This document shows positions 23,061 to 33,507 of a stretch of 64,000 nucleotides of DNA, in pieces. Positions within the stretch are counted from its first letter, which is position 1; each line of letters opens with the position of its first letter. Location: contig UYJD01000010.1 in the NCBI GenBank assembly GCA_900618795.1, positions 391,073 through 455,072 on the forward strand, written 5' to 3'. Source of the DNA: Cyanodermella asteris. Its lineage: Eukaryota > Ascomycota > Lecanoromycetes > Ostropales > Stictidaceae. Below the pieces are notes generated by a model that searched no databases, was not told where the DNA came from, and saw only the letters and a list, made by a program, of their open reading frames with translations. The translations under genes were made by a program, and so were the position numbers.

Positions 23061-25065
23061 GGTGAGTGCGGCCAGTTTGGTGAGGAGGCGGCGCGCCCTG
23101 TATTTCGTCTGGTGTTCTGAATTCCGCGATCGCCGCCGAGCGCTGCGGGGATCGTGGTGAACCGTGTAGAGTCAAATCAGATCAGATCAGATGAGATCGG
23201 ATCGGATCCCGCAGGCGCTCGTGCTGACACTCATGCCCTGGTGATACCATGCACAATTTCGAGCCCATGCCCTGTTCGACGTGACTTGCGGCTGAGAGAC
23301 GGTGTTGGTGCGATGCTAGTCAGTGCGTGGCGAATCGCCTACCGCTAGACGGCGTTGCTTGCGCAGCAAACAATTTCTGAGCCAAGTTCGGACGAGAGCC
23401 TAGGATAGCTGCCGCAAAAGCGGCCGGTTGATGCTATCTTAGCTAGCTCACGACAAGTTAGTTCACGACGAGTCTGATGGCGTAAGGATATGACAGAGCG
23501 CTGTCTTGTGCTGCAGATGCAGTGAGCTGCAGGGCTAAGATAGGTTCAGCCAGGGCCCCCGCCACGCTTTGATCCTTCACTGGCGCCCGTTCTGTGCCAA
23601 CCGTGGCTAACCTGACGGTTTCCGATGGCGATCAGGCTTGTCACGCGCCGAAGCAAAAGTGTAGTTGGCGACAAACAGGACGCAAAGAGAGCAGTAAGCG
23701 TAGTGAGGCCTACAAGCAGGCGTAGGATGAGCAAGCAGGCAAATAATGATGGATCCCTACCTCCGCGAACGCATCCAACAGACCGGCTGGTTTCGTGCTA
23801 AAGGCACCCGCCTAGCATAACGGCACAGCAGAAGAAGACCTTCCCTGGGGCTGTCAGCCATTCAGAGGGCCGTTCTCAAGCTCGCCGGTCATCAGAGGGC
23901 GTCCAAACTGGCCCCGCCCGTGGCTCCACCCAACCTCCCTGACGCCAAATGAGCCGTATCATGTGTACAGTTCCCTCATCTGTCCCAAGGTGTTGCGGCC
24001 AACGGGCGTTTCTGCTGCTGACCGTAGCGTCGCAGCCGCCTTCTTCGGGCATGGTCTCTGGGTGCGCAATGTCGCCCTCGTCCGTGCAGAGGCCTTAGTG
24101 CGAGCTTAGCCGTGGAGAGAAGCGCTGCAGAAAGGGTGGAAACAGGATGGAAGCCTTCTAGAAGCCCTCGGACTGGCCGCTAGGCCGCCAACTGGCATGG
24201 ATCAGGGGTGAGAGCCAATCTCACAGTGTCAGTAGTGTTGTCCGTGCTGGCGGGCACGCGGCCAGTTTTGTGGACGTCCATGGTCAGTGATGGTGAGCTG
24301 GCTCAGTGGGTTTGAGAATCCTTGCTAGCTTGGACCTTATTGAAAGCACTAACAGACCTGAAGCAGCAATGCAGAACGACCAGATACGCGGCATTATCTG
24401 TGACAAAGCGCTGAGAGTAAGATGCAACAGAAGTTAAGGACGATGGCTAGGATGTGTCTTACCTGACTCACAACGAGGAGTATACGTAGACCATGGCAAA
24501 AAGACTCCGGCGCAGTAAACACAGCAGGTCACTGGGGGTTGGTTGGTGAAGTTGGAAAATCCTTGGTAGTGAGGCACTCTCTACAGTCCGTTCTGAGAAT
24601 GGAAGCTACGAGGCAAGCGGAGCAAGTCCACAAGTACCGACGCACACATCTGCCCACTACTAAGTAACCTAAAATAGATCAGCTGTCAATGCGACCTACT
24701 GCCTCAACTCACTCTTGTTTCGCGCGTAACTCGTCGTGGAATTGAAAGACACGAGGCCGTCGGGCAGAAATCGTGGCGCAGACAGTAGCTCGCGAATCGG
24801 TCCATGTAGGAGACGGGACACCGACTCTCATATTACACGCAAACAGGCATCCGCATAGTCCTGACAACTTCCCTGAATCTACTCGGGGTAGTGATTGTAG
24901 AACTACTAGTAAAGGGAGGACACAGGACGGACCCAAGGACTTCTGATCGTTGACTTTGATGATGCAATATCTAGTAATCAGCACGGCACGGCTTCAGCTG
25001 CCATAAGTTTTGCATAAAGGGTATCATGTCTATCATAACCGTCGCCATCCATCTGATGCTCTCAC
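23061..25065. other. Intergenic, 2 kb without a gene
   Basis: This holds the promoter of the cNMP-binding/F-box gene and the 3' region of the S41 peptidase gene. No coding frame with family resemblance on either strand, and no convincing RNA gene. Confidence 0.5.
23174..23208. repeat. GATC-rich short tandem repeat
   Basis: An imperfect 5-bp tandem repeat (ATCAG/ATCGG units) lies about 115 bp upstream of the ATG of the cNMP-binding/F-box gene. It is probably a simple-sequence repeat in the leader or promoter. Confidence 0.6.
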
Positions 25066-27432
25066 CTACATAAACAAAGCCGCTGCCGCAGCCATGATCG
25101 CAGCACCACTGACGCCCCTCGTCGACCCCGCCGCCTTCGAGCTCTCAGCGGTGCCACTGTCAGTTTTCGTACCACCAGACGTCGAACTCAAAGTCTTAGT
25201 ACTGTTCGCCGCATCCCACACGTCTTGCCCCGAGAATCCCGGACTGCTTGTAACAGTCTCATTCACCTTGGCTCCAGGCGCATTGGTCGAACCCTGGACA
25301 CACATGCCGTAATCACCGCCCGCAACCTTTGCGGCTGCCTTCCACAGCACGGTGATGTCGCGGATCATGTCTGCGGTGAAGAAAAGACGGCAGTCGGATG
25401 CTTCGTAGGTGAACTGCAGAGGATCGTCACCGGCAGAGGCGCGGATCTGATCGAGGCCGTTAAAGCGGCCGCTTCGGACGTCGTAAGAGAGCGAGGCAAT
25501 TGACAGAGGCAGGGAGGCGACTTCATCTTGAGAGACTCCCCAGCGGGAGAGGGTGCTGGAGCTGGCGGTGCGTAGGTATTTAGCTTCGTCGTCGAGGGTC
25601 TCCCAGTCTGTGACGACGCCGGCGCGGGTACCGCAAACGGCTTGCATGGGACCATAGGTCGGAACACCACCGACCGTCACAAATTTGACGCCGGCGTCCG
25701 TCTTGGCAAGTTCGGAGAAGGTTGAGCAGGTTGAGCCACACTGGCCGTCGGATAGGATGATGATGTCGGATGCCTTCCATGGCTGGTCGTAGTCGAGAGT
25801 ATTGTTGCCAAAACCTGCAAGATATTGGTGCCTGCCCAGACCCAGGTATCCAGCATACACGCTCGTAAAGTCTGGCTGCATGGTGTTTGTAAAGTTATCT
25901 CCATGCGTCTCGTGCGGGCCGAAGAAGTTGCTCCATCCTCCCCAGAAGCTACCGTCAGGCTTGGCGGTAACGTTCGCATTGTACTGCCATAGAACCTCAA
26001 CAGGTTGACCAAGCGAGATGCTTTGAGACGTCAACCGTTTCCCAATGGCATTCTGTTCACTAATCGCACGAGCCCGATATTGAACGCTCGTCTTCGTCTT
26101 CGGGAAGAAGCGCTTGAACGTGTCATAGCCGAGGGCGACACTACCGCCCCCATTACCTTGCACGTCAATGACGATCTTTTGCACTTTGGCGTCTCGTGCC
26201 TTCGAGATGAAATCGGCGACCGCTTGACTGGCAGTGGACCCGGAAGGGCGCATTAGCTCTTCCTCGAAAGTGGGAAGGCTCAGAACACCGATAGACGTAT
26301 CACCATCTTTGATGAAGTAGGCGGACACACTACCTCCTGCAACCCCGAAGGCCGCCTCCTTCACATCTGGAGATGGATAGCTTGGGAACGGAACTCGGTC
26401 TAGTCCTGGTTGTATTGCAGTCGACGTAGCACGGGCCGCGAGCGTGGCCGTGTTTGTTACACGCGCAGTAAAAGACGCCCTTATGGTGGGAGAAACGATG
26501 CTCGAGCCAGTGTTATTGGCTATAACGTACTTGTCGTAGATGGCCTGGCCGTTTGTCAGGCCACTGCCATTCAAGTAAGTTGCAGAGCCGGCAGTGTATT
26601 TCCATTCAAAAGTGGTACCGTTCGCAAAGGCACCTTTGAGCGAAGGCCCACGATAGATGGACGTTTTGCCAAATTCGCTGGGTTGGGAGGTGTAGGTTCC
26701 GATCGATCTTGCGAATTGGTACGGTGCGTTGGCCATCAAGACGTTCCAATCAGCATGGGGCTCTATGTCGCCGATCTGCGTGTAGTTTGCAGCATAATCT
26801 TGCAGCCATTTGAAGATGGACTGTCCGTCAAAGGTGGTGATTGGTGAGGCGTTGCTGACCTTGTTCTGAATGTCTGAAAGGGCAAATACCTGGGGCAAAG
26901 CCTTGCCGTCGGACGACACTGCCACGATCGACTGGTTCAACTGCCAAGTCAAGAGACCCAGAACACCAACATCTATGTTGAAATGCTCTTCGTGTGTTTT
27001 GCCCACCAACCTGTAAAGGTCGACGTCAAAGTCATACTGATTCGAGTATTGACCACCGTTGACCTTGTCCAGCATTTTGTCGAACTCGGCCATGACGTCC
27101 ACTGCTGGCTGTTGGTAAGCTGCTGGTGGGTTCTTGAGATAGGCCAAAGTGGTCTGAGAGTTGCTGTACTGTTTTGCTGCATTGAGGAACTGCTGTGCGT
27201 GCTTGGAATTGAAGGGCACCGACTTGACGCATTGATAGGCTGTTTCGGCATCTAGAGGCAGTTGGAAGCGGCGGTCTCCTCTTAGCGGCAACGGGGTCGC
27301 TCGAATGGCAGATGCTTGAGCTGAGGCGATGGCGGCGCAGGGGTCGGCCGTATCTTTGATGGTAATGGTAGCTCCACGAACCGAGGTTATGAGAGCCGCT
27401 GCAGCCACCAGAGCTGCTGAGACTTGCACCAT
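25066..27432 (-). CDS. S41-family peptidase, secreted and probably GPI-anchored
   Basis: An intronless 788-aa protein starting at the ATG at 27432, chosen because it begins a good signal peptide (MVQVSAALVAAAALITSVRG). The N-terminal domain has paired cysteines (DPCAAIASAQ, AYQCVKSVPF). The tail-specific protease/CPAF-like fold shows KIVIDVQGNGGGSVALGYD and, at about residue 565, SDGQCGSTCSTFSEL, where the Ser after GQCG is the likely nucleophile. VGGVPTYGPMQAV follows. The last about 60 residues are Ser/Thr/Gly-rich and end in a hydrophobic stretch (GAAIMAAAAALFM), typical of a GPI-anchor signal. It probably acts at the cell wall or membrane on extracellular proteins. Open sequence upstream of 27432 in the same frame is a leader with a CA repeat and shows no domain. 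Confidence 0.88.
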   Translation of the reverse strand: MVQVSAALVAAAALITSVRGATITIKDTADPCAAIASAQASAIRATPLPLRGDRRFQLPLDAETAYQCVKSVPFNSKHAQQFLNAAKQYSNSQTTLAYLKNPPAAYQQPAVDVMAEFDKMLDKVNGGQYSNQYDFDVDLYRLVGKTHEEHFNIDVGVLGLLTWQLNQSIVAVSSDGKALPQVFALSDIQNKVSNASPITTFDGQSIFKWLQDYAANYTQIGDIEPHADWNVLMANAPYQFARSIGTYTSQPSEFGKTSIYRGPSLKGAFANGTTFEWKYTAGSATYLNGSGLTNGQAIYDKYVIANNTGSSIVSPTIRASFTARVTNTATLAARATSTAIQPGLDRVPFPSYPSPDVKEAAFGVAGGSVSAYFIKDGDTSIGVLSLPTFEEELMRPSGSTASQAVADFISKARDAKVQKIVIDVQGNGGGSVALGYDTFKRFFPKTKTSVQYRARAISEQNAIGKRLTSQSISLGQPVEVLWQYNANVTAKPDGSFWGGWSNFFGPHETHGDNFTNTMQPDFTSVYAGYLGLGRHQYLAGFGNNTLDYDQPWKASDIIILSDGQCGSTCSTFSELAKTDAGVKFVTVGGVPTYGPMQAVCGTRAGVVTDWETLDDEAKYLRTASSSTLSRWGVSQDEVASLPLSIASLSYDVRSGRFNGLDQIRASAGDDPLQFTYEASDCRLFFTADMIRDITVLWKAAAKVAGGDYGMCVQGSTNAPGAKVNETVTSSPGFSGQDVWDAANSTKTLSSTSGGTKTDSGTAESSKAAGSTRGVSGAAIMAAAAALFM

Positions 27433-27595
27433 AGCGAATAAAAAGAATGTATACAAACAGGCACAGGTATGTGTCCCTAGACGCCTGGCAATAAAGAAGG
27501 GCCTGCTACTGAAAATGCGAAAAGGCCTTATGAAAAGAAGGGAGAATGTAAATATGCTATGTACTGCCGGTGAATGCGGACACGAAGTCAGAGTT

Positions 27596-27612
27596 ACACA
27601 CACACACACACA
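27596..27612. repeat. CA dinucleotide microsatellite
   Basis: An uninterrupted AC/CA run of 17 nt lies in the presumed leader of the S41 peptidase gene. Confidence 0.9.
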
Positions 27613-30600
27613 GAGCAAACCTGCGACCAGAGCAGACAGAAGAAGAAATAATGGAATGAAAGTAAGCAAAACAGCAGGCAGGAGTAGTGAGTCTTTAGGC
27701 AAGTTGCGTCCATTCTTCACGGCAGCGTAATGACTGGAAGGCAACCTCAGCACAGCCCAGTCCAGCCCTACGTAGTCATGAAGCCCTGGGAGGCTGAAAG
27801 ACTTTGCCGCCTTCACCAAGCGCGACTTGGCCACAAAGCATGTGGACAGTCGCATCGTTGAGGTCGCTTGCTAAGGTGCTTCAGCCTGGTTCCACAAGTC
27901 CTGATGGGAAAGGTGTCATTGGGACGAAGGCGTCGCGGGTGCATCCGCTTCATGCGGCGTCCTGAGCCAATGAAACTCAAAGCCCTGCCCAGTCATCTCG
28001 AGAAGGCTGAGCTCTGGTTGAGACTTGTGTCAGCTCTCTATGCGCCAAGGAGAGGACACAAAATCCAGCTTCAGCATGATTCCATATCGTGAGTCTGAAA
28101 TGAGACCAAGGCACGCCTTGGGTCTTGCGTTCTTTCTAGACTATTGTTGACTTTCGCTGGTGTCATTGCCTTAGTCGCGCTCAGTGCGACACTAAGCGTT
28201 TCAGGAAGCCATGAAGCTATTTTTGGTGGCTGCTGTTTGTTCAGCTTGTTGCGGGACTTTGTCGAGTCGTTCTGGTGATGTATTGTCGGAACGAAGGTGG
28301 CCGCATGCCCAAATAGATCCATGACTTCTCGCAATTCAAGATCCCCGATATTATGGTCATGATATGAATGACAATAACAAGGTGTGGTCGTGGTTGATTA
28401 CAAGCAAGGAAGAACCTTGCGCTGTGTGTCGGATCAACATAAACCCGAGCCGTTTCTGCTCAAGTCTCAACCGTCTGCTTCCCTCGCTCGTGCATAAAAC
28501 AACCTGAAACTTGGTCACACTTCTCAAAAAGGTCGTATCGCATCCAGTCCTTTACTCCATTTCGCATGAAGCACGGATTGATGGAATTGTTCTCATATAG
28601 GTATCTACATAAATCAGTTCAAGATCAACCGTAAGGTGGCAAAGCAGATCAATTGCGACAACTGAAGATCCTCCTTCGACACCTTTCCGCCTCTTCATCC
28701 ACAGCTCAGATGACGGCAAGCAGACATATTGCTACGGTCGCTTACGCTTATACTGTACAGAGGCCTTGGTTCCGGCTCTTGGGCCAAGCCAGTGTTCTAC
28801 AGCCACACATTTTCGGTAGTTGCTTGTTTATACTTTGTCTATTTTAATAATCTGTTTCGAGTACTAGTATGCTATCACCATGTCAAGACGTTCAATCGAT
28901 ATGCGGTCTGGCCACAGCATCTCAACTTTGCATACTTTCCCGAGTCTTCCAGCCATCGAATCGTATTCTGCCGACTCCCGTGCACTGGCATTCCCGTGTT
29001 TCCAAGCTGCCTACGGCCTCTTGCTGTGACTTCATCCTATATCGTGTTGATTGTTCTTTATTCGTTGCCTTTCAGCTGATCAGGTCCTCGAAACGAATTC
29101 GCAAAAAGTTCTCCTGGACAGCCTCTTTCCAGCCGACATATTGTTTCTGAGCCTAGGATCATAGCATATGTGAGATCAAAATCGCAGCAGCGATATCGCG
29201 AAGCAGCCTCCACATCGTCGAAGCCACCAACCGCGACGAAGACGTGTCGTTGTTATAAATGCCTCGCCCGAGCGGCCCGACAATCCATTCGTTCCAGACC
29301 TTTGTAACGGCGTGATAAAGCCATGACGACACTCTTTATCCTCTGCGGAGTCATGCTAACGTTGTCGACTTGCTGGCAGACCCACCTATGAGTGGTGAAC
29401 GCATTTCGACCCAGCAAGATTCTCCAAATCCGCATTGTAGACCAGGCAGCAGCAGCAAGTCTTCCAATCCCACGCCAGAGAAAGCAGACTGACATTGATG
29501 AAGGACTGGTTTAGTGGTGTGTGAATAAGCAAAACAACCCACCAGCGTCACTAATCGAGTCGCGGATTTGTTATTAAGCTTTGACCCCAGAACTAGAAAG
29601 TCCATGTGGTCAAGAGACCGAGAATAACGTGAGCTTACTTGCCAATGCAAATGCTCCCGTGCTAAGGAGTATTTATCTTGCGCCGGATCGAGCAGCCGCC
29701 TGACGAGCCGACTGAATGAGCTCGGTACGACACATCTCGGAACGGCTCAGGACGACGACACTCACACGACCCTCCGGCGTGAGTATGACCTTGTCCGTTA
29801 TTGACCGCGTACATGACCGCGGAAAGAGTTGAACCGGGTGCTAGCATCGCCAAGGAGGTAAAACGCGCCATGAAGAACGAGCTTGGCTTCGTTACACCTC
29901 GCGTAGAGAGCATGAGCGGACGGAGAGTCGTAGGATCTGCTCTCGTGGAAAGTTGCGTACGTTCCGTTAGAGCTTCACCACATGCATCAAGCGATGCCGA
30001 ATCTCGTTTGTCATGGACGGCGCCACAACGAAAACGCGGCTTCATTCTTTCGTCTCGTGTGCTTGCTCAATGTATATGGGCCCAGAAGCTGTAGCGCCTT
30101 CGTTTTGTTGTCTTGGGGAAGCGCCGTACGTTGCTTTCCTTCGTGTCTGAGCGAGACGACGACAACGACGCGGCGTTCGATGCAGACTGGTATATATGTA
30201 GCCGGAATTGTCAGTTCCATAGTCTTGACCATCAAGGAGCGCCGTAGTACGTCTCCGTGGCGCTTTCATATATATATCCCATATACCACCGTTAGAGGCA
30301 TGACATCGAGTTCGACGCTGTACAGTCCCAGTTGCGTGGCACTTGCAGACAGGACATCCCTGTTCGAATGCCCCAACGTCAATGGACATGGAGCAAGTCC
30401 AGACCGATCGCCAGAAGATGCACGTCAAAGGCTGTGACATGTCTCGAGACCCGTGCGCAGCTTGACTAGGTCCAACTCCCTCGTGTCGCCAACAAGGAGG
30501 TTTGTTGTCAAGCTCATCGCACGTCCCACGACACTGGAAGCCACAAGTAGTGTCAATATACGCATTGCCTTCCTACCCGTGATTTCTGCATTCAATGTCG

Positions 30601-32139
30601 GGCGTTGAGCTTTCGATAAGCCGACACTCCACGTCTCATAGTCGTCGCCAGCCACCTTTGGTCTTGATAATCATTGAGCTCGTCAACCGAGACGCCACCG
30701 CGACCACTAGAGCAACAACGATGTGGCTGACGTCCGTTGAGTCGTTGGTGATGTGAAGTGCTGCTTGCTCAGCGCCCTCAGCATACCTGAGCTGCGATCG
30801 GGTACCGCAACGAGTTCCCCATGGAACGGGAGTATATCGGGACGCGGAACGTCCACCCAAGTTATAGACAGTATACGAAGACAATCTTACGAGACTTGTC
30901 TCGTGGGAAAGGGCGTAATCATAGCTCTAGTTGTTTGTAGTTAACATCCTTCCCGCCAGGGAGGACAAAGTCGTGAGCGCCATGCCTGACTGTATTACCT
31001 GCCGTGTTGGGAAGTTTGGTAGGACACCTGTTTGTATACGCCAGGAAGGATTCGCACGGAGAGAACCACGTTTGATACTCAAGTAAGTCCACCGACCCAA
31101 AGCTCGATCCGGGTGCGCTGAGCGGGACAGAGACAGAAACAGGACAGCGTCGCGACAAACGTGTGGTATATCCATGTCTCGCCTCAAAGCGACCTCGTCA
31201 GGCGTGAGCTTCGTTCACCAACTCACAACAGCAACCCACGGAGAACGTGTAAAGTTCCCCAGCTGGTACTAGCTTCAACACGGCCTCAGTAACGCCAGAC
31301 GACGCCCAGCAAACGGCGCCGTCACTTTCACGATATCCTCTTTCCCTCCGTTTGTGCAAGGCGTATGATGTAGACGACCGTACATTACGGGCCGGAAAGA
31401 GGACGGTACAGCCGTCGTTTCTTCGCGTGCTGTCGCACAGCGGAGAGCCCCACGACAGCCGTGTCTTGGAATCATGCTGTCCAAGGCCCTAGTCTCGAGA
31501 AACGCTGTCCAAATTTTTCGTCTCGAGGGTGTTTGGTGGCCTGACGCCGTCGCAGATGTTCGTTCTGTGCATGGTACAACGCCTGGAAGCTCCAAACTTA
31601 GTCGAGATGCATACATATCTTCCGGTTGTCTACGATGGGGATGGCGCATGTGCCTGGTCTGCATCGTCGAGGGCCACCGGCGCGACGGATGGTATGATGT
31701 GTCAAGACCAGGACCGTGGAATAGCATTTTTGCCATCTTTGGTCTGTCTGTCCAAGCAGTCCCATGGGACCTGTCTAGGGTCTCCCCGCCCATATCCATT
31801 TCGAGCTGGTACCGTCGAGCCGCGATACATAGGACCCAGAGAGAGACTCACTCCATACAATGAACCATCCAGAGAAAGTTCGACGGCTGGTGAAGCCCGT
31901 GCTCATCCGCAGACACCTACGCGCGCGTTCTCGGCTGCATTTTTCCGTACGCGAGCGCGACCAAGGAAGCTCATATATAGTATTCTCCCCGAGCGCCACC
32001 GTCAAGGCACACATCACCTGGTTAATTCACAGGTCGCTCGCGAGCATCGTGACATCGCATGAACGGTCACCCGTCATCGAATGCACAGCAATAGCGGTGT
32101 GTGCACGTCTTCTCATGTCCTCGTCGAGCGCTTCCAAGC

Positions 32140-32175
32140 AAAAAATAAAATAAAAAATAAAAATAAAAATAAAAT
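32140..32175. repeat. A-rich AAAAT low-complexity tract
   Basis: A 36-nt tract of A runs broken by single T, roughly AAAAT units, inside otherwise balanced sequence. It could be a simple repeat or the A-rich tail of an old retroposed copy, but no such element is visible beside it. Confidence 0.8.
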
Positions 32176-33250
32176 CCAATCCCGGGTTTCTCGAGACCTG
32201 AAATTCTCGAAAAAGCGACCGCCCAACGTGGGAAGAGCTGGCAAAATCGCACCGAACACGTACGGAACCTGCGCCAAAGTCGAGTCCGAGCAAAGGCCGA
32301 CCGACGGGTATGAACGCCATCACAAAGCTCGGGATCCACGCGTAACCGGGATAGATCCCACGCACTAGACGAACGCCACGTGAGACTCCCGATCGGAGCG
32401 AACCACCGACGAGAACTCCGTGCAGAGCGTGCGTGCCTGAAGAACGTAGCACGTCAAGACCATTTCGGTTCGACAAACGCCCTACTTCGGACGCTGGAAC
32501 CGGGTACTTCGTGATATCAATCGGTTCCAACACGACTGCAGTCTCGCCCCATCACGGCTGCTGGCACAGTGTAAGAACGGTTGTTTCTGCCCTTGGACCC
32601 ACGGGGGCGTCTTCTTGTTGATAGTTTTCGCGAAGCACCCCGCACGTGGGTACCGCTCCTTTGGCCGACCTCCCACGTGGGCGGTTGATATCGACTGTTT
32701 CGTCTTGACCGGACACCATAAGAGTCCGTGATCAATCGATTGGAAAGGACAAGCCGCGACACGTAGGATCGGCTCGCAGTTCACGAAAGCTCTCCCCAAG
32801 ACACGATTCTGTATATGGATTTCGGTTGTGTAAACCCACGATATTCACAAATTGCTCGAAAAGCTCGTCCGGCTGTCGGTGCCTCAGAACCCACAACGCA
32901 GCGTTTGCCTTTGGTCATGTGGGATAGCAGGAGAGACCGTAAGATTGATAACGTCAATTCCTCAACACCGCATCGCATAACAAACTTTCAAGCTGAAAGA
33001 CACACCGACACGGACGTAATAGCTTCCAAGAACAAACTGTCCCAGAGATTGTGGTGTGGTATATGATGCCATGTTGTGACAAGACAGCACGCAGGCCGGG
33101 TGTCAAATTATAATTTGTTGCAATTCAGGCGAAAGTGGGCAAAACGTCAGGTTGCGACATTCTGATACAGACGACCGAGGAAACGCACCAGGGCGTGGGT
33201 GCTGAATCTGAGCAACATGATGCCTCGCCACTCGCAGGCAGATATCATAT

Positions 33251-33280
33251 ATAGATAGATAGATAGATAGATAGAAAGAT
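33251..33280. repeat. ATAG tetranucleotide microsatellite
   Basis: About six tandem ATAG units followed by one variant, in the 3' region of the Artemis-like gene. Confidence 0.9.
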
Positions 33281-33507
33281 ACCGTGAAGGTAAAAGTGAC
33301 ATGAAGAGGGCGCAAAGAATGAAGAGAAGAATAGACAATAAGCGTATGCGAAGACTTTGCAGAGCACGGGACGCTAGTCAGAAGCCACGGAAGCATGACA
33401 TGAGATTGAGTCTTCCATTTACAGCACCGCGGCATTAATACCCAAGAATCCATGTTGAGCGCGGACGCTGTTGTGCACGACTTATGGCCTGAGACTCTTG
33501 TGTCAGC

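Larger units (their letters stand above)
27433..33507. other. Six-kilobase block without a supportable gene
   Basis: Between the 5' end of the S41 gene and the 3' end of the Artemis-like gene lie 6.1 kb with no recognisable protein, tRNA or rRNA. Frames reach 174 codons (31275-31799, - strand), but composition is arbitrary and overlapping frames on both strands are equally long. I found no reverse transcriptase, transposase or integrase motifs. By eye the sequence from about 29.6 to 33.0 kb is CpG-rich, so it does not look like a RIP-mutated repeat. Simple repeats at 32140 and 33251 are listed separately. Confidence 0.6.

Noticed and set aside
24288-24345. tRNA-like A box (TGGCTCAGTGGG)
   Set aside because: No B box, no anticodon stem and no acceptor pairing nearby.
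25066-27855. Longer N-terminus for the S41 peptidase starting at 27855
   Set aside because: The extension includes a CA microsatellite-encoded Cys/Val run and hydrophobic noise; the signal peptide at 27432 is a far better start.
31275-31799. A 174-codon open frame on the - strand in the gene-free block
   Set aside because: The overlapping opposite-strand frame at 31529-32062 is just as long and neither resembles a known protein.
30441-32196. Several TCTCGAGA palindromes (30441, 31493, 32189)
   Set aside because: The same octamer also occurs near 18611, 27996 and 42903, including inside coding sequence, so clustering is not convincing.
27433-33507. Possible old transposon or virus-like element in the gene-free block
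   Set aside because: No polymerase, integrase, transposase or capsid motif, no paired terminal repeats found by eye, and no RIP-like AT enrichment.
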